This document shows, in pieces, positions 9,342-19,297 of a DNA stretch of 59,088 nucleotides. Under the pieces are notes generated by a model. The model saw only the letters and a program-made list of their open reading frames with translations. It was not told where the DNA came from and did no database searches. Within the stretch, counting starts at the first letter, position 1. Each line of letters begins with the position of its first letter. A program made the translations under genes and the position numbers. This stretch comes from Acidobacteriota bacterium (GTDB lineage: Bacteria > Acidobacteriota > Terriglobia > Bryobacterales > Bryobacteraceae), in the NCBI GenBank assembly GCA_005808475.1, contig SYLY01000291.1, forward strand, positions 1 to 59,088, read 5' to 3'.

Positions 9342-10294
9342 CAGGGCATCGCGCGCTTGGTGTGCTTGCGGCCCTTCTCCGCCGCTTCCTGGCCGCCCGA
9401 CCCGACCATCACCCCTTCCTTGATCATCTCTTCCACGTCATTCGGGCGGACCGTGTTCAGGAACGCGATCTTCGACCTCTTGCAGGCGGCGAGCACCTTG
9501 GCGCGAGCGGCGCGCATCTCCGGGTGCAGCGACTCATTGGCTCCGTGGCCGTCCGGCAGCTTGAGCGAGATGCCCATGTCTCCGGGGCCCCATTCGGCGA
9601 AACCGATCCCGGGCACGGCCGCGACCTTCTCCGCGTTCGCCAGCGCGTACTTATCTTCGATCTTGAGTCCGAGCAGGAATTCGCCCTCCGGATTGAGCGG
9701 CCACGGATCGGCCTTCTTCATGTACTCGGCCGCCGTGATGCCCCAGATGCGGGACGCGAAGCCCTGGCTGCCGTTGCCAAGCATCCCTTCGCCGAGCCCC
9801 GGGACCGGCTTCGCGTTCGGATAACGCACCGATTCGACGAACACACGCACCGCCTCTGGACTGCGCGCGTGACACAGCAGCACCCCGTGGATGCCGCAAG
9901 CGACCGCCTGCTGCACCACCCAGAAGTTCGCCTTCATGTGCGCCTCGTCGACGCCCAGCACGGGCAGCGTCACGATCACGGCGGGCGTGCGATGGCCGCT
10001 CTTGGTGGGTCCGGCGTCGGCCAAGCCTCGCATGAAGTCGCGCAACGCGGTGAAGTCGAGCGCGCCGTGCTCCATCTCGTAGTTGATGTAGTCGGCCCAG
10101 GTCTGGGCCATCTTCTTGCCTTCCTCGTAGCCGCCGTGGCCGCCGGTGTAATAGATGGGCTGGCCGGCCTCCAGCAGTTCGATCGCCTTGTTGATGCGTT
10201 TCGGCTTATAGGCCGCGGGCGGCTCCGCGCCCAGGTAGAAAAAGGCGGCGCTCGCCGCGAACAGAGCGGCGCCGGCCGTCGTGGATTTCCTCAT
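9338..10294 (-). CDS. Exported HpcH/HpaI aldolase-like (citrate lyase beta-like) protein
   Basis: A 318-residue protein starting at the ATG at 10294 with a good Shine-Dalgarno sequence (GGAGG 7 bases upstream). Unusually for this cytoplasmic enzyme family it has an N-terminal signal or anchor (AALFAASAAFFYLGAEPPAA). The mature part shows the TIM-barrel metal-dependent aldolase pattern: an HxxxL-like opening, CGIHGVLLCHARSPEAVR, a metal-binding Glu in GLKIED and the GPGDMGISL segment equivalent to the family's GPNDLS loop. Family members make or cleave 2-keto-3-deoxy acids or malyl-CoA-like compounds. It is coupled to the downstream symporter gene. Substrate and true location are unproven. Confidence 0.85.
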   Translation of the reverse strand: MRKSTTAGAALFAASAAFFYLGAEPPAAYKPKRINKAIELLEAGQPIYYTGGHGGYEEGKKMAQTWADYINYEMEHGALDFTALRDFMRGLADAGPTKSGHRTPAVIVTLPVLGVDEAHMKANFWVVQQAVACGIHGVLLCHARSPEAVRVFVESVRYPNAKPVPGLGEGMLGNGSQGFASRIWGITAAEYMKKADPWPLNPEGEFLLGLKIEDKYALANAEKVAAVPGIGFAEWGPGDMGISLKLPDGHGANESLHPEMRAARAKVLAACKRSKIAFLNTVRPNDVEEMIKEGVMVGSGGQEAAEKGRKHTKRAMPW

Positions 10295-10332
10295 GGCAAC
10301 CTCCAGTCGAGTGTGACTGACTGGACAGTATA

Positions 10333-11490
10333 TCAGCGCAACAAGCCCTTCCACGAAGGGTCCGGCGGCGGCGCGTTTTTCAATCCCAGCAGCCGCGCGA
10401 ACATCGCGTACAGCGTCGTGTTGAGAACGGGTCCGCAATAGGCGCCGGGCCGGAACGCGGGGCCGGCGGCGTAGAGGATGCCGTCCATCTCGCGGAACCG
10501 CTTCGGGTCGTAGCCGTGCATGCCGCGCAGCGGCGGGATCTCGTACTTGATGGCGATCATATAGGGGCCGTTCGGCAGGATCACCAGATCGCCGATTCGC
10601 GGATTGTCCGAGAACTGGAGGTGCGCGGGGATCTCCGCGCGGCGATAGACCGTCCACATCGGACTCTTGCCTCGCAGCGCCGCGTATGTCTTGTCGATGA
10701 GCGCGATGTCGCTCGAGTAGAGTTGCACGAGACCGAGCCCGTTGGAGATCCGAAAGCCGCTGAAATCGGCGAGCGGCGTCAGGTCGATACTCTGCTGCAC
10801 GGCGGACATTCCGTGATCGGAGACGAACACCACGTTGGCGGCGATCTTCCGCTTGGCGAGTCCATCGAGGATGTCGCCGGCGGAGCGGTCCACCGCGGCG
10901 ACCGCCTCCTTCGTCTGGGGGGCCAGCGGCCCGTGTGCGTGACCGGCGGCGTCGACATCGGAGAAGTACAGCATCACGAGGCCGGGACGTTCCTTCGGTG
11001 GAAGGTCCAGCCAGGCGAGCGTTTGCCGCACCTTGTCGTCCCGAGTAACCTTGGGATCGTAAACGAAAGACCAGGATGGCTTACGGCCCCGGATCGCGAC
11101 GGACGAGCCCGGCCAGAAGTAAGTAGCCGCCTTGATACCGGCGCGTTCGGCCGCGAGCCAGATCGGCGTGCCTCCGTACCAGGCGGGATCGGCGACGGCG
11201 GCGGCGTCGCGGTAGTAGAAGCGCTTACCGGAGGGATCGTGGAAGTCCATCTCGACGATGCCATGGCGAGCCGGCGGCAGCCCGGTAGCGATGGTGTAGA
11301 AGTTGGGGAAAGTAGTGGAGGGAAAGCTCGGGACAAGGCTGGCCGCGGAGGCGCCTTGCTTGACGAATCCGGCGATGCGCGGCGCGGAGTGGCGGATCGC
11401 GTAGTCGGAGCGGAAGCCATCGAGTCCGATGACGATCAGCGGCGTCTGCGCGTGGGCGGACATCGCCGCGAGGAGGAAAAGGAGGCGCAC
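10333..11490 (-). CDS. Exported alkaline-phosphatase-superfamily phosphodiesterase/nucleotide pyrophosphatase
   Basis: A 385-residue protein. I place the start at GTG 11490, which gives a clean signal peptide (RLLFLLAAMSAHA); the longer frame upstream is Arg-rich shadow. Zinc ligands and nucleophile follow the ectonucleotide pyrophosphatase pattern: Asp in IGLDGFRSDY, nucleophile Thr in PSFPSTTFPNFYTIATG, Asp and His in YFSDVDAAGHAHGP, Asp-His in VSDHGMSAV and a late His in MHGYDPK. It probably hydrolyses phosphodiesters in the periplasm. It is 38 bases upstream of the aldolase gene and divergent from the SBBP-repeat gene. Confidence 0.9.
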   Translation of the reverse strand: MRLLFLLAAMSAHAQTPLIVIGLDGFRSDYAIRHSAPRIAGFVKQGASAASLVPSFPSTTFPNFYTIATGLPPARHGIVEMDFHDPSGKRFYYRDAAAVADPAWYGGTPIWLAAERAGIKAATYFWPGSSVAIRGRKPSWSFVYDPKVTRDDKVRQTLAWLDLPPKERPGLVMLYFSDVDAAGHAHGPLAPQTKEAVAAVDRSAGDILDGLAKRKIAANVVFVSDHGMSAVQQSIDLTPLADFSGFRISNGLGLVQLYSSDIALIDKTYAALRGKSPMWTVYRRAEIPAHLQFSDNPRIGDLVILPNGPYMIAIKYEIPPLRGMHGYDPKRFREMDGILYAAGPAFRPGAYCGPVLNTTLYAMFARLLGLKNAPPPDPSWKGLLR

Positions 11491-11636
11491 GGACCTATTA
11501 GACCAAACCGCCGGCTTGGATTCGGCTCCCTCGGTCGAGATCGCCACCGCTTTTTCCGCGGGGCCGTAGGTGAAAAGGCGGCGAAAAGGTCTTAGTATTT
11601 CCCGGGCGCCGGGTGTACAATCGAACCGAGGAAAAA

Positions 11637-14600
11637 ATGCTCCGAAACAACATGTTGCTTCCGCTGCTTTGCGCTGTGTCCTCCGCGGCCTTCGCCGCGG
11701 CGCCGCTGATCGTGGGTGATAGCTTTCACTTCGAGCCCAACATGGGGCAGACCGATGCATCGGTCCGGTATGTGGCGAAAGCCCGCGGCATCGGGATCTA
11801 TGTCACATCGTCGGAAACGGTTTTCGCGCTGCCGGGCGGGGACTCGGTCCGCATGAAGATCTCCGGCGCCCGCAATGGACGGCTCGAGCCCGAGGAGAAG
11901 CTGCCCGGCGAGGTGAACTACCTCATCGGCAACGATCCGCGCAAGTGGCGGACCCGGATTCCCCGTTACGCCAAGCTGCGGCGCCGGAACGCCGCCCAGG
12001 GAGTGGACTTCGTCTACTATGGCAATGGCCGGAACCTCGAGTACGACTTCGTGGTGTCGCCCGGGGCCGATCCGGACAAGCTCGAACTGGTGTACGAAGG
12101 CGCCTCATCCGTCAGGACCGACGGGGCGGATGTCGTGATCCGTTGCGCGAGCGGCGAGATCCGGCAGCACAAGCCGTTGGTTTACCAGGAGGTCGCCGGC
12201 AAGCGGGTGGAGATCGCGGCAACCTATCGGATTCGCGGAGAGCGCGTCGGATTCGAGTTGGCACGCTACGACAGGTCGAAGCCGCTGGTGATCGATCCGG
12301 TGGTCACGTTCTCGACGCGGCTGGGCGGATCTTCGGAAGACTCGGTGGCCAGAATGGCGCTCGACCCAGCCGGCAATGCCTATGTTACCGGGCTCACGCG
12401 GTCAGCCAATTTCCCGGTGAAGAACGCGCTCGTGCCTTTCGGAGCCTCCGGATCGGACGCTTTCGTGGCGAAGTTCACCAACCAGGGGAGCCTCGTCTAT
12501 TCCACCTACCTCGGCGGCATCTCGGAGGACTCCGGCCAGGCAATCGCGGCGGACGCGAGCGGATCTGCCTATGTGACCGGAAGCACGTTTTCGGCGAACT
12601 TCCCGGTCGCGAACGCATTCCGGAACACCCACTCCAACACCGCATCCGGCGACGCGTTCGTGGCGAAGATTTCACCCAACGGAGACCAATTGACCTTCTC
12701 GACGTTTTTCGGGGGGACGGGCGCGGACTCGGGCTCGGCCATCGCCGTCGACGGAGTGGGCGCAATTTACGTGGCCGGATCGACGACATCGACGGACTAC
12801 CCAACGGTCAACGCGTTCCAAAACCGCCTGGCCTCGACATCCACCGACGCGTTCCTGGCCAAGTTCAATGCTGCCGGCGCGGCGCTGACCTACTCCACGT
12901 ACCTGGGTGGACTGTCCACGGAAGCCGTCCGGGGACTCGCGGTCGACGCGGCGGGCGCCGCCTACGTGCTGGGCGACACGAATTCCACGAACTTTCCCGT
13001 GGCGAACGCCCTTCAAGCCAACTTCAATCTCGGCCTGAACACCTTCTCCACGGACCTGTTCGTGACGAAATTCGCCCCGTACCTCAGCGGAAACGTCACA
13101 TTGGCCTACTCGACGTTTCTCGGCGGGTCGTCCAGTGACAACGCCGGTGGTTTGTTCGTGGACGCGACGGGCGCCGCGTATGTCGCCGCCAACGCGCAAT
13201 CGGCGGATTACCCGGTGGTCAACCCCTACAAGGCGCGCCCACCGCAGTCGTTTCTCAATGGCGTCGTTACCAAACTCGCGCCGGCCGGCAATGCGCTCGT
13301 CTTCTCCACGTTCCTGGCGGACATCGGCAACGTCGCCGCGAACGCCGTCGCCGCGGACTCGAATGGAAACGTGTTCGTCGCGGGTTCGTTCAACGGACTG
13401 CTTCCCATCATCGATCCTCCCGCGGGCGTTCCACCCTATCCGGCGGGAGGCCTTGATGCCATCGTCGTGCAGCTTAACCCCGCGGGTAACGCCGCCGTCA
13501 TGTCGGCCATGATCGGCGGCACATCGACGGATTCCGCTACGACGGTAGCGGTGGACGCGTCCGGAGCCATCTGGCTCGCGGGGTCGACGTCTTCCCTCGA
13601 CTTCCCCTCCGCCTTCGGCCTTCCCGCGCCGCAGCAGTCTACTTTCTTCAACGACGGATTCATCATGAAAATCGTCCCAGGAACGTCGCCTTCCATGGTG
13701 AACATTACCGGTCCGGGAGCCGATCAGATAATCCCGGTCTCGGGGGTGACGATTTCCTGGCAGCCCGTGCCTGGATCCACCGGCTACGGTCTTCGGGTCT
13801 ATCGCGATCCCGGTAGTTTCACTAGCACTCTAGGCGCGTTCACCGGAAGCTTGGCCGGAGGAGACTCGACATCAACTCTCGTGACCCTGCCCGATGGAGA
13901 CTACGTCGCGGCAGTGCGAAGTTGCATCGGCGGCGGATTCACCGATACCGACTGCGGCCCCTATTCGTTCCGGAGGTTCAAGGTCCGGCAACCGGTTCCG
14001 TTCACGCTTCCCGTAATCACGGCGCCTCTGTTCAACGCCGTACTGCCGTCGTCCACGCAAACGCTATCTTGGCTGGCGGCTCCGGGTGCAACCTCGTATG
14101 AGGTGCGAGTCCTGAGCGGAGGTGCTCTCGAACTCCAGTTGCGGGTTCCGGCCTCGGAACTCTCGACGATCTACTCGTTCCGGAGCGGCTCCTATCAAAT
14201 GAACGTTCGCGCATGCTCCGCCGCTTGTGGAGGCTTCTCGGCCGCCGTGAACTTCACCATCAACCTACCGGCCGTCGCGGATACGCCGCCGGTCGTCTCT
14301 TCCGCCGTCGTGGGCGCGGATGGCAGGCTGACGGCCTCGTGGAACGCGGTGACCGGCGCCGACCTGTACCTGCTTCAAGTGGTCCAACCCGCGCCCGCCG
14401 GACCGGGCGGCGGCGCTCTCACCGTGGCGTCGGCGCGTGTTTCCACCACCACCGCCACCGTGCCCGTCCCGCCGGGCGAAGCCTCCGTGTTCGTCGCCGC
14501 GTGCAACGGCAGCGGCTGCAGGGGCAATAGCGGAGGCGTCACGATCAGGCCAACGTCGGCCCTGGGCACGGCGCCCACCGTGGCGCAACCGGCCAACGGT

Positions 14601-15188
14601 TCGCAGGTAGACGGCCCGGTGGTACTGATCGCCTGGAATCGCGTCGCCGGGGACAACGGTTCCAACACCACCTACCGGCTGTTCGTGCAGGATCTGGGAC
14701 GCCAGGCCACGGCCCTGGATGTGCTCACAACCAGCAACTTCCACGGCGCCTACTTCAGCCCCGGCAGCCGCTACGACGTTCAAGTGATCGCGAATCCGGG
14801 ACCGGCCGAAGTCAAGAGTGCGGCAAGCGGATTCTCGGTGCGTGGCTCTTCTCCGAGTTTCGCCACGCTTGTCGGTCCGGCGGGCGGATCGCGCGTCCGG
14901 GAGGGCAACATTGGCATCGGCTGGACACCGGTCCTGAATTCGGCGCTCTACCAGTACTTCGTCACCACGCCGGGCCGCGCGGACCCGGTGTTTAGCGGAG
15001 TCACGTCGGGAACCGAGGTCCGCGTGCCGGTCAAGACCGTGAGCGGCGCCGATACGCTCTACAACGCGATCGTCCGCGCATGCAGCCCTAACTCCTCATC
15101 GTGCGATGCCGCTTCGAATGGTGGTTGGCTGGGGTGGTCCAACGTGGCTGGCGGATCCGGCGTGGCCGTGTTCACCGTGACGCCATAG
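11637..15188 (+). CDS. Exported SBBP-repeat beta-propeller protein with fibronectin-III-like C-terminus
   Basis: A 1183-residue protein starting at the ATG at 11637 (GAGGA five bases upstream; the in-frame ATG at 11613 lies over the -10 element TACAAT at 11616-11621). It has a signal peptide (LLCAVSSAAFAAA) and an N-terminal SBBP-associated domain (FEPNMGQTDASVRYVA, VDFVYYGNGRNLEYDFVV). Seven tandem SBBP repeats follow, of the form YSTYLGG..D...A.D..G.AYV.G.T.S.FP, between about residues 230 and 680. The last ~500 residues contain several fibronectin-III or Ig-like modules. Probably a surface or extracellular binding or scaffold protein; no catalytic motif was seen. Confidence 0.9.
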   Translation: MLRNNMLLPLLCAVSSAAFAAAPLIVGDSFHFEPNMGQTDASVRYVAKARGIGIYVTSSETVFALPGGDSVRMKISGARNGRLEPEEKLPGEVNYLIGNDPRKWRTRIPRYAKLRRRNAAQGVDFVYYGNGRNLEYDFVVSPGADPDKLELVYEGASSVRTDGADVVIRCASGEIRQHKPLVYQEVAGKRVEIAATYRIRGERVGFELARYDRSKPLVIDPVVTFSTRLGGSSEDSVARMALDPAGNAYVTGLTRSANFPVKNALVPFGASGSDAFVAKFTNQGSLVYSTYLGGISEDSGQAIAADASGSAYVTGSTFSANFPVANAFRNTHSNTASGDAFVAKISPNGDQLTFSTFFGGTGADSGSAIAVDGVGAIYVAGSTTSTDYPTVNAFQNRLASTSTDAFLAKFNAAGAALTYSTYLGGLSTEAVRGLAVDAAGAAYVLGDTNSTNFPVANALQANFNLGLNTFSTDLFVTKFAPYLSGNVTLAYSTFLGGSSSDNAGGLFVDATGAAYVAANAQSADYPVVNPYKARPPQSFLNGVVTKLAPAGNALVFSTFLADIGNVAANAVAADSNGNVFVAGSFNGLLPIIDPPAGVPPYPAGGLDAIVVQLNPAGNAAVMSAMIGGTSTDSATTVAVDASGAIWLAGSTSSLDFPSAFGLPAPQQSTFFNDGFIMKIVPGTSPSMVNITGPGADQIIPVSGVTISWQPVPGSTGYGLRVYRDPGSFTSTLGAFTGSLAGGDSTSTLVTLPDGDYVAAVRSCIGGGFTDTDCGPYSFRRFKVRQPVPFTLPVITAPLFNAVLPSSTQTLSWLAAPGATSYEVRVLSGGALELQLRVPASELSTIYSFRSGSYQMNVRACSAACGGFSAAVNFTINLPAVADTPPVVSSAVVGADGRLTASWNAVTGADLYLLQVVQPAPAGPGGGALTVASARVSTTTATVPVPPGEASVFVAACNGSGCRGNSGGVTIRPTSALGTAPTVAQPANGSQVDGPVVLIAWNRVAGDNGSNTTYRLFVQDLGRQATALDVLTTSNFHGAYFSPGSRYDVQVIANPGPAEVKSAASGFSVRGSSPSFATLVGPAGGSRVREGNIGIGWTPVLNSALYQYFVTTPGRADPVFSGVTSGTEVRVPVKTVSGADTLYNAIVRACSPNSSSCDAASNGGWLGWSNVAGGSGVAVFTVTP

Positions 15189-15225
15189 ACGACGCGGCGC
15201 CCGCGCCCTTGCGACACTGAGAGTG

Positions 15226-17865
15226 ATGCGCAAACTCGCGATCGCCGCCGCCGGATTCGCCATCCTCGCCGCCGCGCTCGTGTTCGGCCTGCCCGCGCTG
15301 CTGAACACGCCCGCTTTCCGCGCCCAGGTTCAGTCCGAGATCGAAAAGAAGCTCGGCCGCAAGGTCACCTTCGACTCGCTCGACCTCCGCATCCTGCCAC
15401 CATCCATCGCGCTCGCCAACACCGCGATCGCCGACGCCCCCGGCTTCCCGGCCGCGCCCTTCGCCCGCGCGGAGCGGTTCGCGCTCCGCGTCGGCTTGGC
15501 CGCCCTCTTGCAAGGCAAGGCCGACGTGCGCTCCATCTCCGTCTCCAATCCCGCCATCGAACTTATCCGCAACGCGGACGGGGTGTGGAACTACACCAAC
15601 CTCGGAGCGTCGTCCGGCTCGAGCGACGGCAGCGAGCCGCTGAAGATCGCGCTCCTCGAGATCGAGGATGGCAGTGTCGGCATCACCGACCGCTCCAAAG
15701 ACGGCAAGCGCGCCCAGTACGACCATATCGACATCGCCCTGCGCGACTATGGCTCGACCACGCCGTTCAAGCTCGACGCCGCGCTTCGCCTTCCCGGACA
15801 GGGCAAGCAGCAAGTGGAATTGCGCGGATCCGGCATCGCCGGCGGAGGCGGATTCAATGGCTCGCTGAAGCTCGGCGAAGCGTCTCTCGGCGCGCTCGGC
15901 AAGTTCCTCCAGATCGACGCCGCGGACGGAATCGAGGGCTCGGCGACCGGTGAGACCGCCATCGCCACTCGCGACGGTACGGCATCCGCCAAGGGCAAGC
16001 TCGACATCGCGGACCTGCGCATCCGCGGCCAGGCGCTCGGCGCCCCGCTGGGCTTGATCTACGACATCGTCAACGAGCCCGAACGCACGGTGGTCAACGG
16101 ATTTCAAGCCAAGGTGGGCAGCCTCGCGCTCATGGCCAAAGGCGCGGCGGCCGAGAAGAACGGCGTCCGTCACCTCGACCTCGACACCGAAATCGGACGC
16201 GCCTCCATCACCGAGTTGGCGCGGCTGGCCGCCCTGGCGGGCGTGGCGTTCGGCAAGGATGTCGATGTGAAGGGGCAGGTCGCGGCGAAGCTGAGGATCA
16301 CCGGCCCGGCCTCGGAACCCGCGATCGACGGGGCCGTCGACGCATACGGGCTCGACATCTCCAGCAAGGCTTGGAAACAGGCGGTACGCGTCCCCGAGAT
16401 ACGGATCGCGCTCACGCCAGAGGCGATCCGCGCGAAGGACTTCACGGTCGAAGCCGGCGCCACGCACCTCGGCGCGAGCTTCACTCTCTCCGGCTACGCG
16501 TCGAAAACCGGGGGCGTGCTGGACGCCTCGCTCACCGCGCGCGAGGCTCGTCTCGAGGAACTCCTGCGGATCGCCAAAGCGTTCGGAGTGGGCGCGGCGG
16601 AGGACATCGAGGGAACGGGAGCGGTGACGCTCGATGTCCGCGCGCGGGGACCCGTGAAGAAGGCGCTGACCCTGTCGGGAACCGGAGCCATCGCCGATGC
16701 CTCGCTGCGAGTGCCCGCCCTACCCAAGCCGCTCGCGGTGCGGAAATCCACGATCGCCTTCGCCGGCGACATGGTGCGGCTCGAGGATGTCACCGGGTCC
16801 ATCGGCGGCTCCAACTTCCGCGGCAACCTCGCCGTACGCGACTTCCAGGCGCCGAAGCTCGAACTCGCGCTCTCGGTCGACCAGATCGACGTATCCGATC
16901 TGAGTGGCCCCGCGCCGGCCCAGACGAAAGCGCCCGCGCGAAAGGGAAAACGGCCGATCGATATCATGACGGGCTCGGGCCGCGTCGAAATCGGCAGGTT
17001 GATCAACGGAACGCTGCTGCTCGAAAAGGTGAACGCGCGCTGCGTCCTCGACAAGGGCTCGATCCGGCTCGAACCGCTCACGGCCGAGGTCTACGGCGGA
17101 AAGCAGACCGGCGCCATCTCCATCGACATGCGGCCGGACAAGCCCCGCTACGACGTGCGCGTGAAGTTCGACAATGTGGACGCCAACCGGCTGATGTCGT
17201 CCACCAGCGCGCTGCGGAACATCGTGCAAGGCTCGCTCGGCGCCGCGGTGGAGGTCGGCTTCTCACTCGGCGAGGGCGAACAGATCGCCAATACGATGAA
17301 CGGCAAAGTGGCGTTTCGCATGGGCACGGGCAAGATCCTCGGCGTGAATCTGCTGAACGAGTTGGCCAAGCTCGGCCAGTTCATCGGCTTTCCGGCCGGC
17401 GCGGAGGCGTTCACCGATCTCGCGTCGCTGTCGGCGAGCCTGAACCTCCGCGAAGGCCTCGGCAGCACGGACGACCTCTCGCTGCAGTTGCTCAACGGCG
17501 GACTACTCACCGCCACCGGAACGCTAAACCTCACCGATCAGACAGTGAAGATGCGCACCCTCACCGTCTTCGGCAAGGACTTCGCCGAACTCGCCGGCGG
17601 GACGAAGATCGGTGGATACCTCACCGCCGCGCTGGTCAACGAAAAGGGCGAGATGATGATGCCCACCCTCATCACCGGACCCGTGAGCAAGATGCGGATC
17701 GTACCGGACGGCGAGCGCCTGGCGCAGTTGAAGGTCCGCGCCATCACCAGTCCCGAGGGGCTCCGCGGCGTCACCGAAGGCGTGGTGGACGCGATCCGCA
17801 ACAAGCGCCCCGATGGTCTGCTCGATATCCTGCGCGGCAAGAAGAAGGACGCTCCCAAACCGTAA
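15226..17865 (+). CDS. AsmA-family inner-membrane-anchored protein
   Basis: An 879-residue protein with an N-terminal signal anchor (LAIAAAGFAILAAALVFGLPALL). The AsmA opening follows (IEKKLGRKVTFDSLDLRILPPSIALANTAIADAPGF), then long repetitive beta-strand sequence typical of AsmA/TamB-like bridge-forming proteins. The C-terminal AsmA region contains GSGRVEIGRLINGTLLLEKV and a TGTLNLTDQTVKM-type strand. The family sits in the inner membrane with a large periplasmic part and is linked to outer-membrane biogenesis or lipid transfer. A GTG at 15223 is an alternative start one codon upstream. It is 37 bases downstream of the SBBP-repeat gene. Confidence 0.88.
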   Translation: MRKLAIAAAGFAILAAALVFGLPALLNTPAFRAQVQSEIEKKLGRKVTFDSLDLRILPPSIALANTAIADAPGFPAAPFARAERFALRVGLAALLQGKADVRSISVSNPAIELIRNADGVWNYTNLGASSGSSDGSEPLKIALLEIEDGSVGITDRSKDGKRAQYDHIDIALRDYGSTTPFKLDAALRLPGQGKQQVELRGSGIAGGGGFNGSLKLGEASLGALGKFLQIDAADGIEGSATGETAIATRDGTASAKGKLDIADLRIRGQALGAPLGLIYDIVNEPERTVVNGFQAKVGSLALMAKGAAAEKNGVRHLDLDTEIGRASITELARLAALAGVAFGKDVDVKGQVAAKLRITGPASEPAIDGAVDAYGLDISSKAWKQAVRVPEIRIALTPEAIRAKDFTVEAGATHLGASFTLSGYASKTGGVLDASLTAREARLEELLRIAKAFGVGAAEDIEGTGAVTLDVRARGPVKKALTLSGTGAIADASLRVPALPKPLAVRKSTIAFAGDMVRLEDVTGSIGGSNFRGNLAVRDFQAPKLELALSVDQIDVSDLSGPAPAQTKAPARKGKRPIDIMTGSGRVEIGRLINGTLLLEKVNARCVLDKGSIRLEPLTAEVYGGKQTGAISIDMRPDKPRYDVRVKFDNVDANRLMSSTSALRNIVQGSLGAAVEVGFSLGEGEQIANTMNGKVAFRMGTGKILGVNLLNELAKLGQFIGFPAGAEAFTDLASLSASLNLREGLGSTDDLSLQLLNGGLLTATGTLNLTDQTVKMRTLTVFGKDFAELAGGTKIGGYLTAALVNEKGEMMMPTLITGPVSKMRIVPDGERLAQLKVRAITSPEGLRGVTEGVVDAIRNKRPDGLLDILRGKKKDAPKP

Positions 17866-17928
17866 TCCGCGCCTCCGCCCCTGGCGGGACTGTTATATGA
17901 TGGGAACGAATTCCCGGCGGAGGTTCGA

Positions 17929-19248
17929 ATGAGCGATTGGCGTGTATCCCGGCGCGCGGTTCTGCGCGGAGCCGGTGTGTCGATGGGGCTGCCCCTTCTC
18001 GAGGTCATGGCGTCCGCCGCGGCCAAGAGCGATCCCGCCGCCGCGCCCAAACGGCTGCTCTGCCTCTTCCATCCGAACGGCGTTTATCCACCGGCCTGGG
18101 ACTGCAAAGGCTCGGGCCGCGACTTCGAACTTTCGCCCATCCTCTCTCCGCTGCAACACCTGAAGAGCGAGATCTCCGTGATCTCGAACCTCGGCACCAG
18201 CGCCAAGGGACACGTCGCGGCTACCACGGCGCTGCTCACCGGGACTCCGCTGCAAGTGACCGCCGACGAAGCGTCGCTCGTGCCGCGCATGGGCGTCTCG
18301 CTCGATCAGATGGTGGCCAAGGCCGCCGGCGGAGAGACCAAGCTGCGATCGATGGAACTCGGCACCGAGCCTCCTCGCGCGGGCGGCGAAAACGCGCTGC
18401 CGATCTCGTTCGCTAGCACCGTCTCGTGGTCGGGCCCCAACACCAAGGTGGATCCGGAAATTAGCCCCGCGGCCGCGTTCGACCGTATGTTCGGCGATCC
18501 CGCCGCCGCCCGCAAGAACGCGCTCCGCGACAAGAGCCTGCTCGATCTGGTCCGCGACGATTCCCAGCGCCTGATGCGCCGCGCCTCCACCGCCGACAAG
18601 CGCAAGCTCGACGAGTACCTCGGCTCGGTGCGCGACGTCGAAAAGCGGATCGAGGAGACGCTCTCGCCTCGCCAGACCGCCTGGGCGCCGAAGGTCCAAC
18701 CCGCGCTCGTGCGGCCCGACGACGGCGTCCCCGCGCGCCGGGACATCCACCTGAAGCTGATGATGGACCTGATGGTGTTGGCTCTGCAAACCGACACCAC
18801 GCGCGTCGTGACGCTGATGATGGCGCACGGATTCAGCCGCCAGAATTTCACCTTCCTCGACGGCGTGAAGGGCGATCACCACTCGATCTCCCATCACAAG
18901 GAAGATCCCGAACTCACCGTTCCCTACACGATCGTCAGCAAGTGGTACATCTCGCGGCTGGCGTATCTGTTGGACCGCATGAAGGCGGTGGACGAAGGAA
19001 CCGGAAACCTGCTCGACCATTCGATCGTCTTTTACGGCTGCGAACTCCGCGACGGCAACGGCCACACGACACGCAATCTGCCCGTGGTGGTGGCCGGTCG
19101 CGGCCATGGCTCGTTGAACCCCGGCCAGCACATCGCGATGCCGGCCAATACTCACCTGGCGAACCTGCACCTCACGCTCGCGCAAAAGATGGGCGTCCGG
19201 ACCGATAGCTTCAACGGCGTCAGCACCGGAACGATTTCGGCGCTTTAG
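17929..19248 (+). CDS. DUF1552 domain protein with Tat-type signal
   Basis: A 439-residue protein with a strong Shine-Dalgarno sequence (GGAGG) and a twin-arginine signal (SRRAVLRGAGVSMGLPLLE). The body fits DUF1552 (sulfatase-like, alkaline-phosphatase-like fold): LCLFHPNGVYPPAW, ISVISNLGTSAKGHVAATTALLTG, a central DKSLLDLVRDDSQRL helix region and a C-terminal HSIVFYGCELRDGNGHTTRNLP. Members usually sit beside DUF1592/1588/1585 cytochrome-type genes in Planctomycetes and Acidobacteria; those partners are absent here. Function unknown. A TATATGAT element at 17894-17901 is a possible -10 region. Confidence 0.9.
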   Translation: MSDWRVSRRAVLRGAGVSMGLPLLEVMASAAAKSDPAAAPKRLLCLFHPNGVYPPAWDCKGSGRDFELSPILSPLQHLKSEISVISNLGTSAKGHVAATTALLTGTPLQVTADEASLVPRMGVSLDQMVAKAAGGETKLRSMELGTEPPRAGGENALPISFASTVSWSGPNTKVDPEISPAAAFDRMFGDPAAARKNALRDKSLLDLVRDDSQRLMRRASTADKRKLDEYLGSVRDVEKRIEETLSPRQTAWAPKVQPALVRPDDGVPARRDIHLKLMMDLMVLALQTDTTRVVTLMMAHGFSRQNFTFLDGVKGDHHSISHHKEDPELTVPYTIVSKWYISRLAYLLDRMKAVDEGTGNLLDHSIVFYGCELRDGNGHTTRNLPVVVAGRGHGSLNPGQHIAMPANTHLANLHLTLAQKMGVRTDSFNGVSTGTISAL

Positions 19249-19297
19249 CCGGACCGGATAAACGATTTCCCGTCCTCGCTCGTTTCATCCATAGAGG

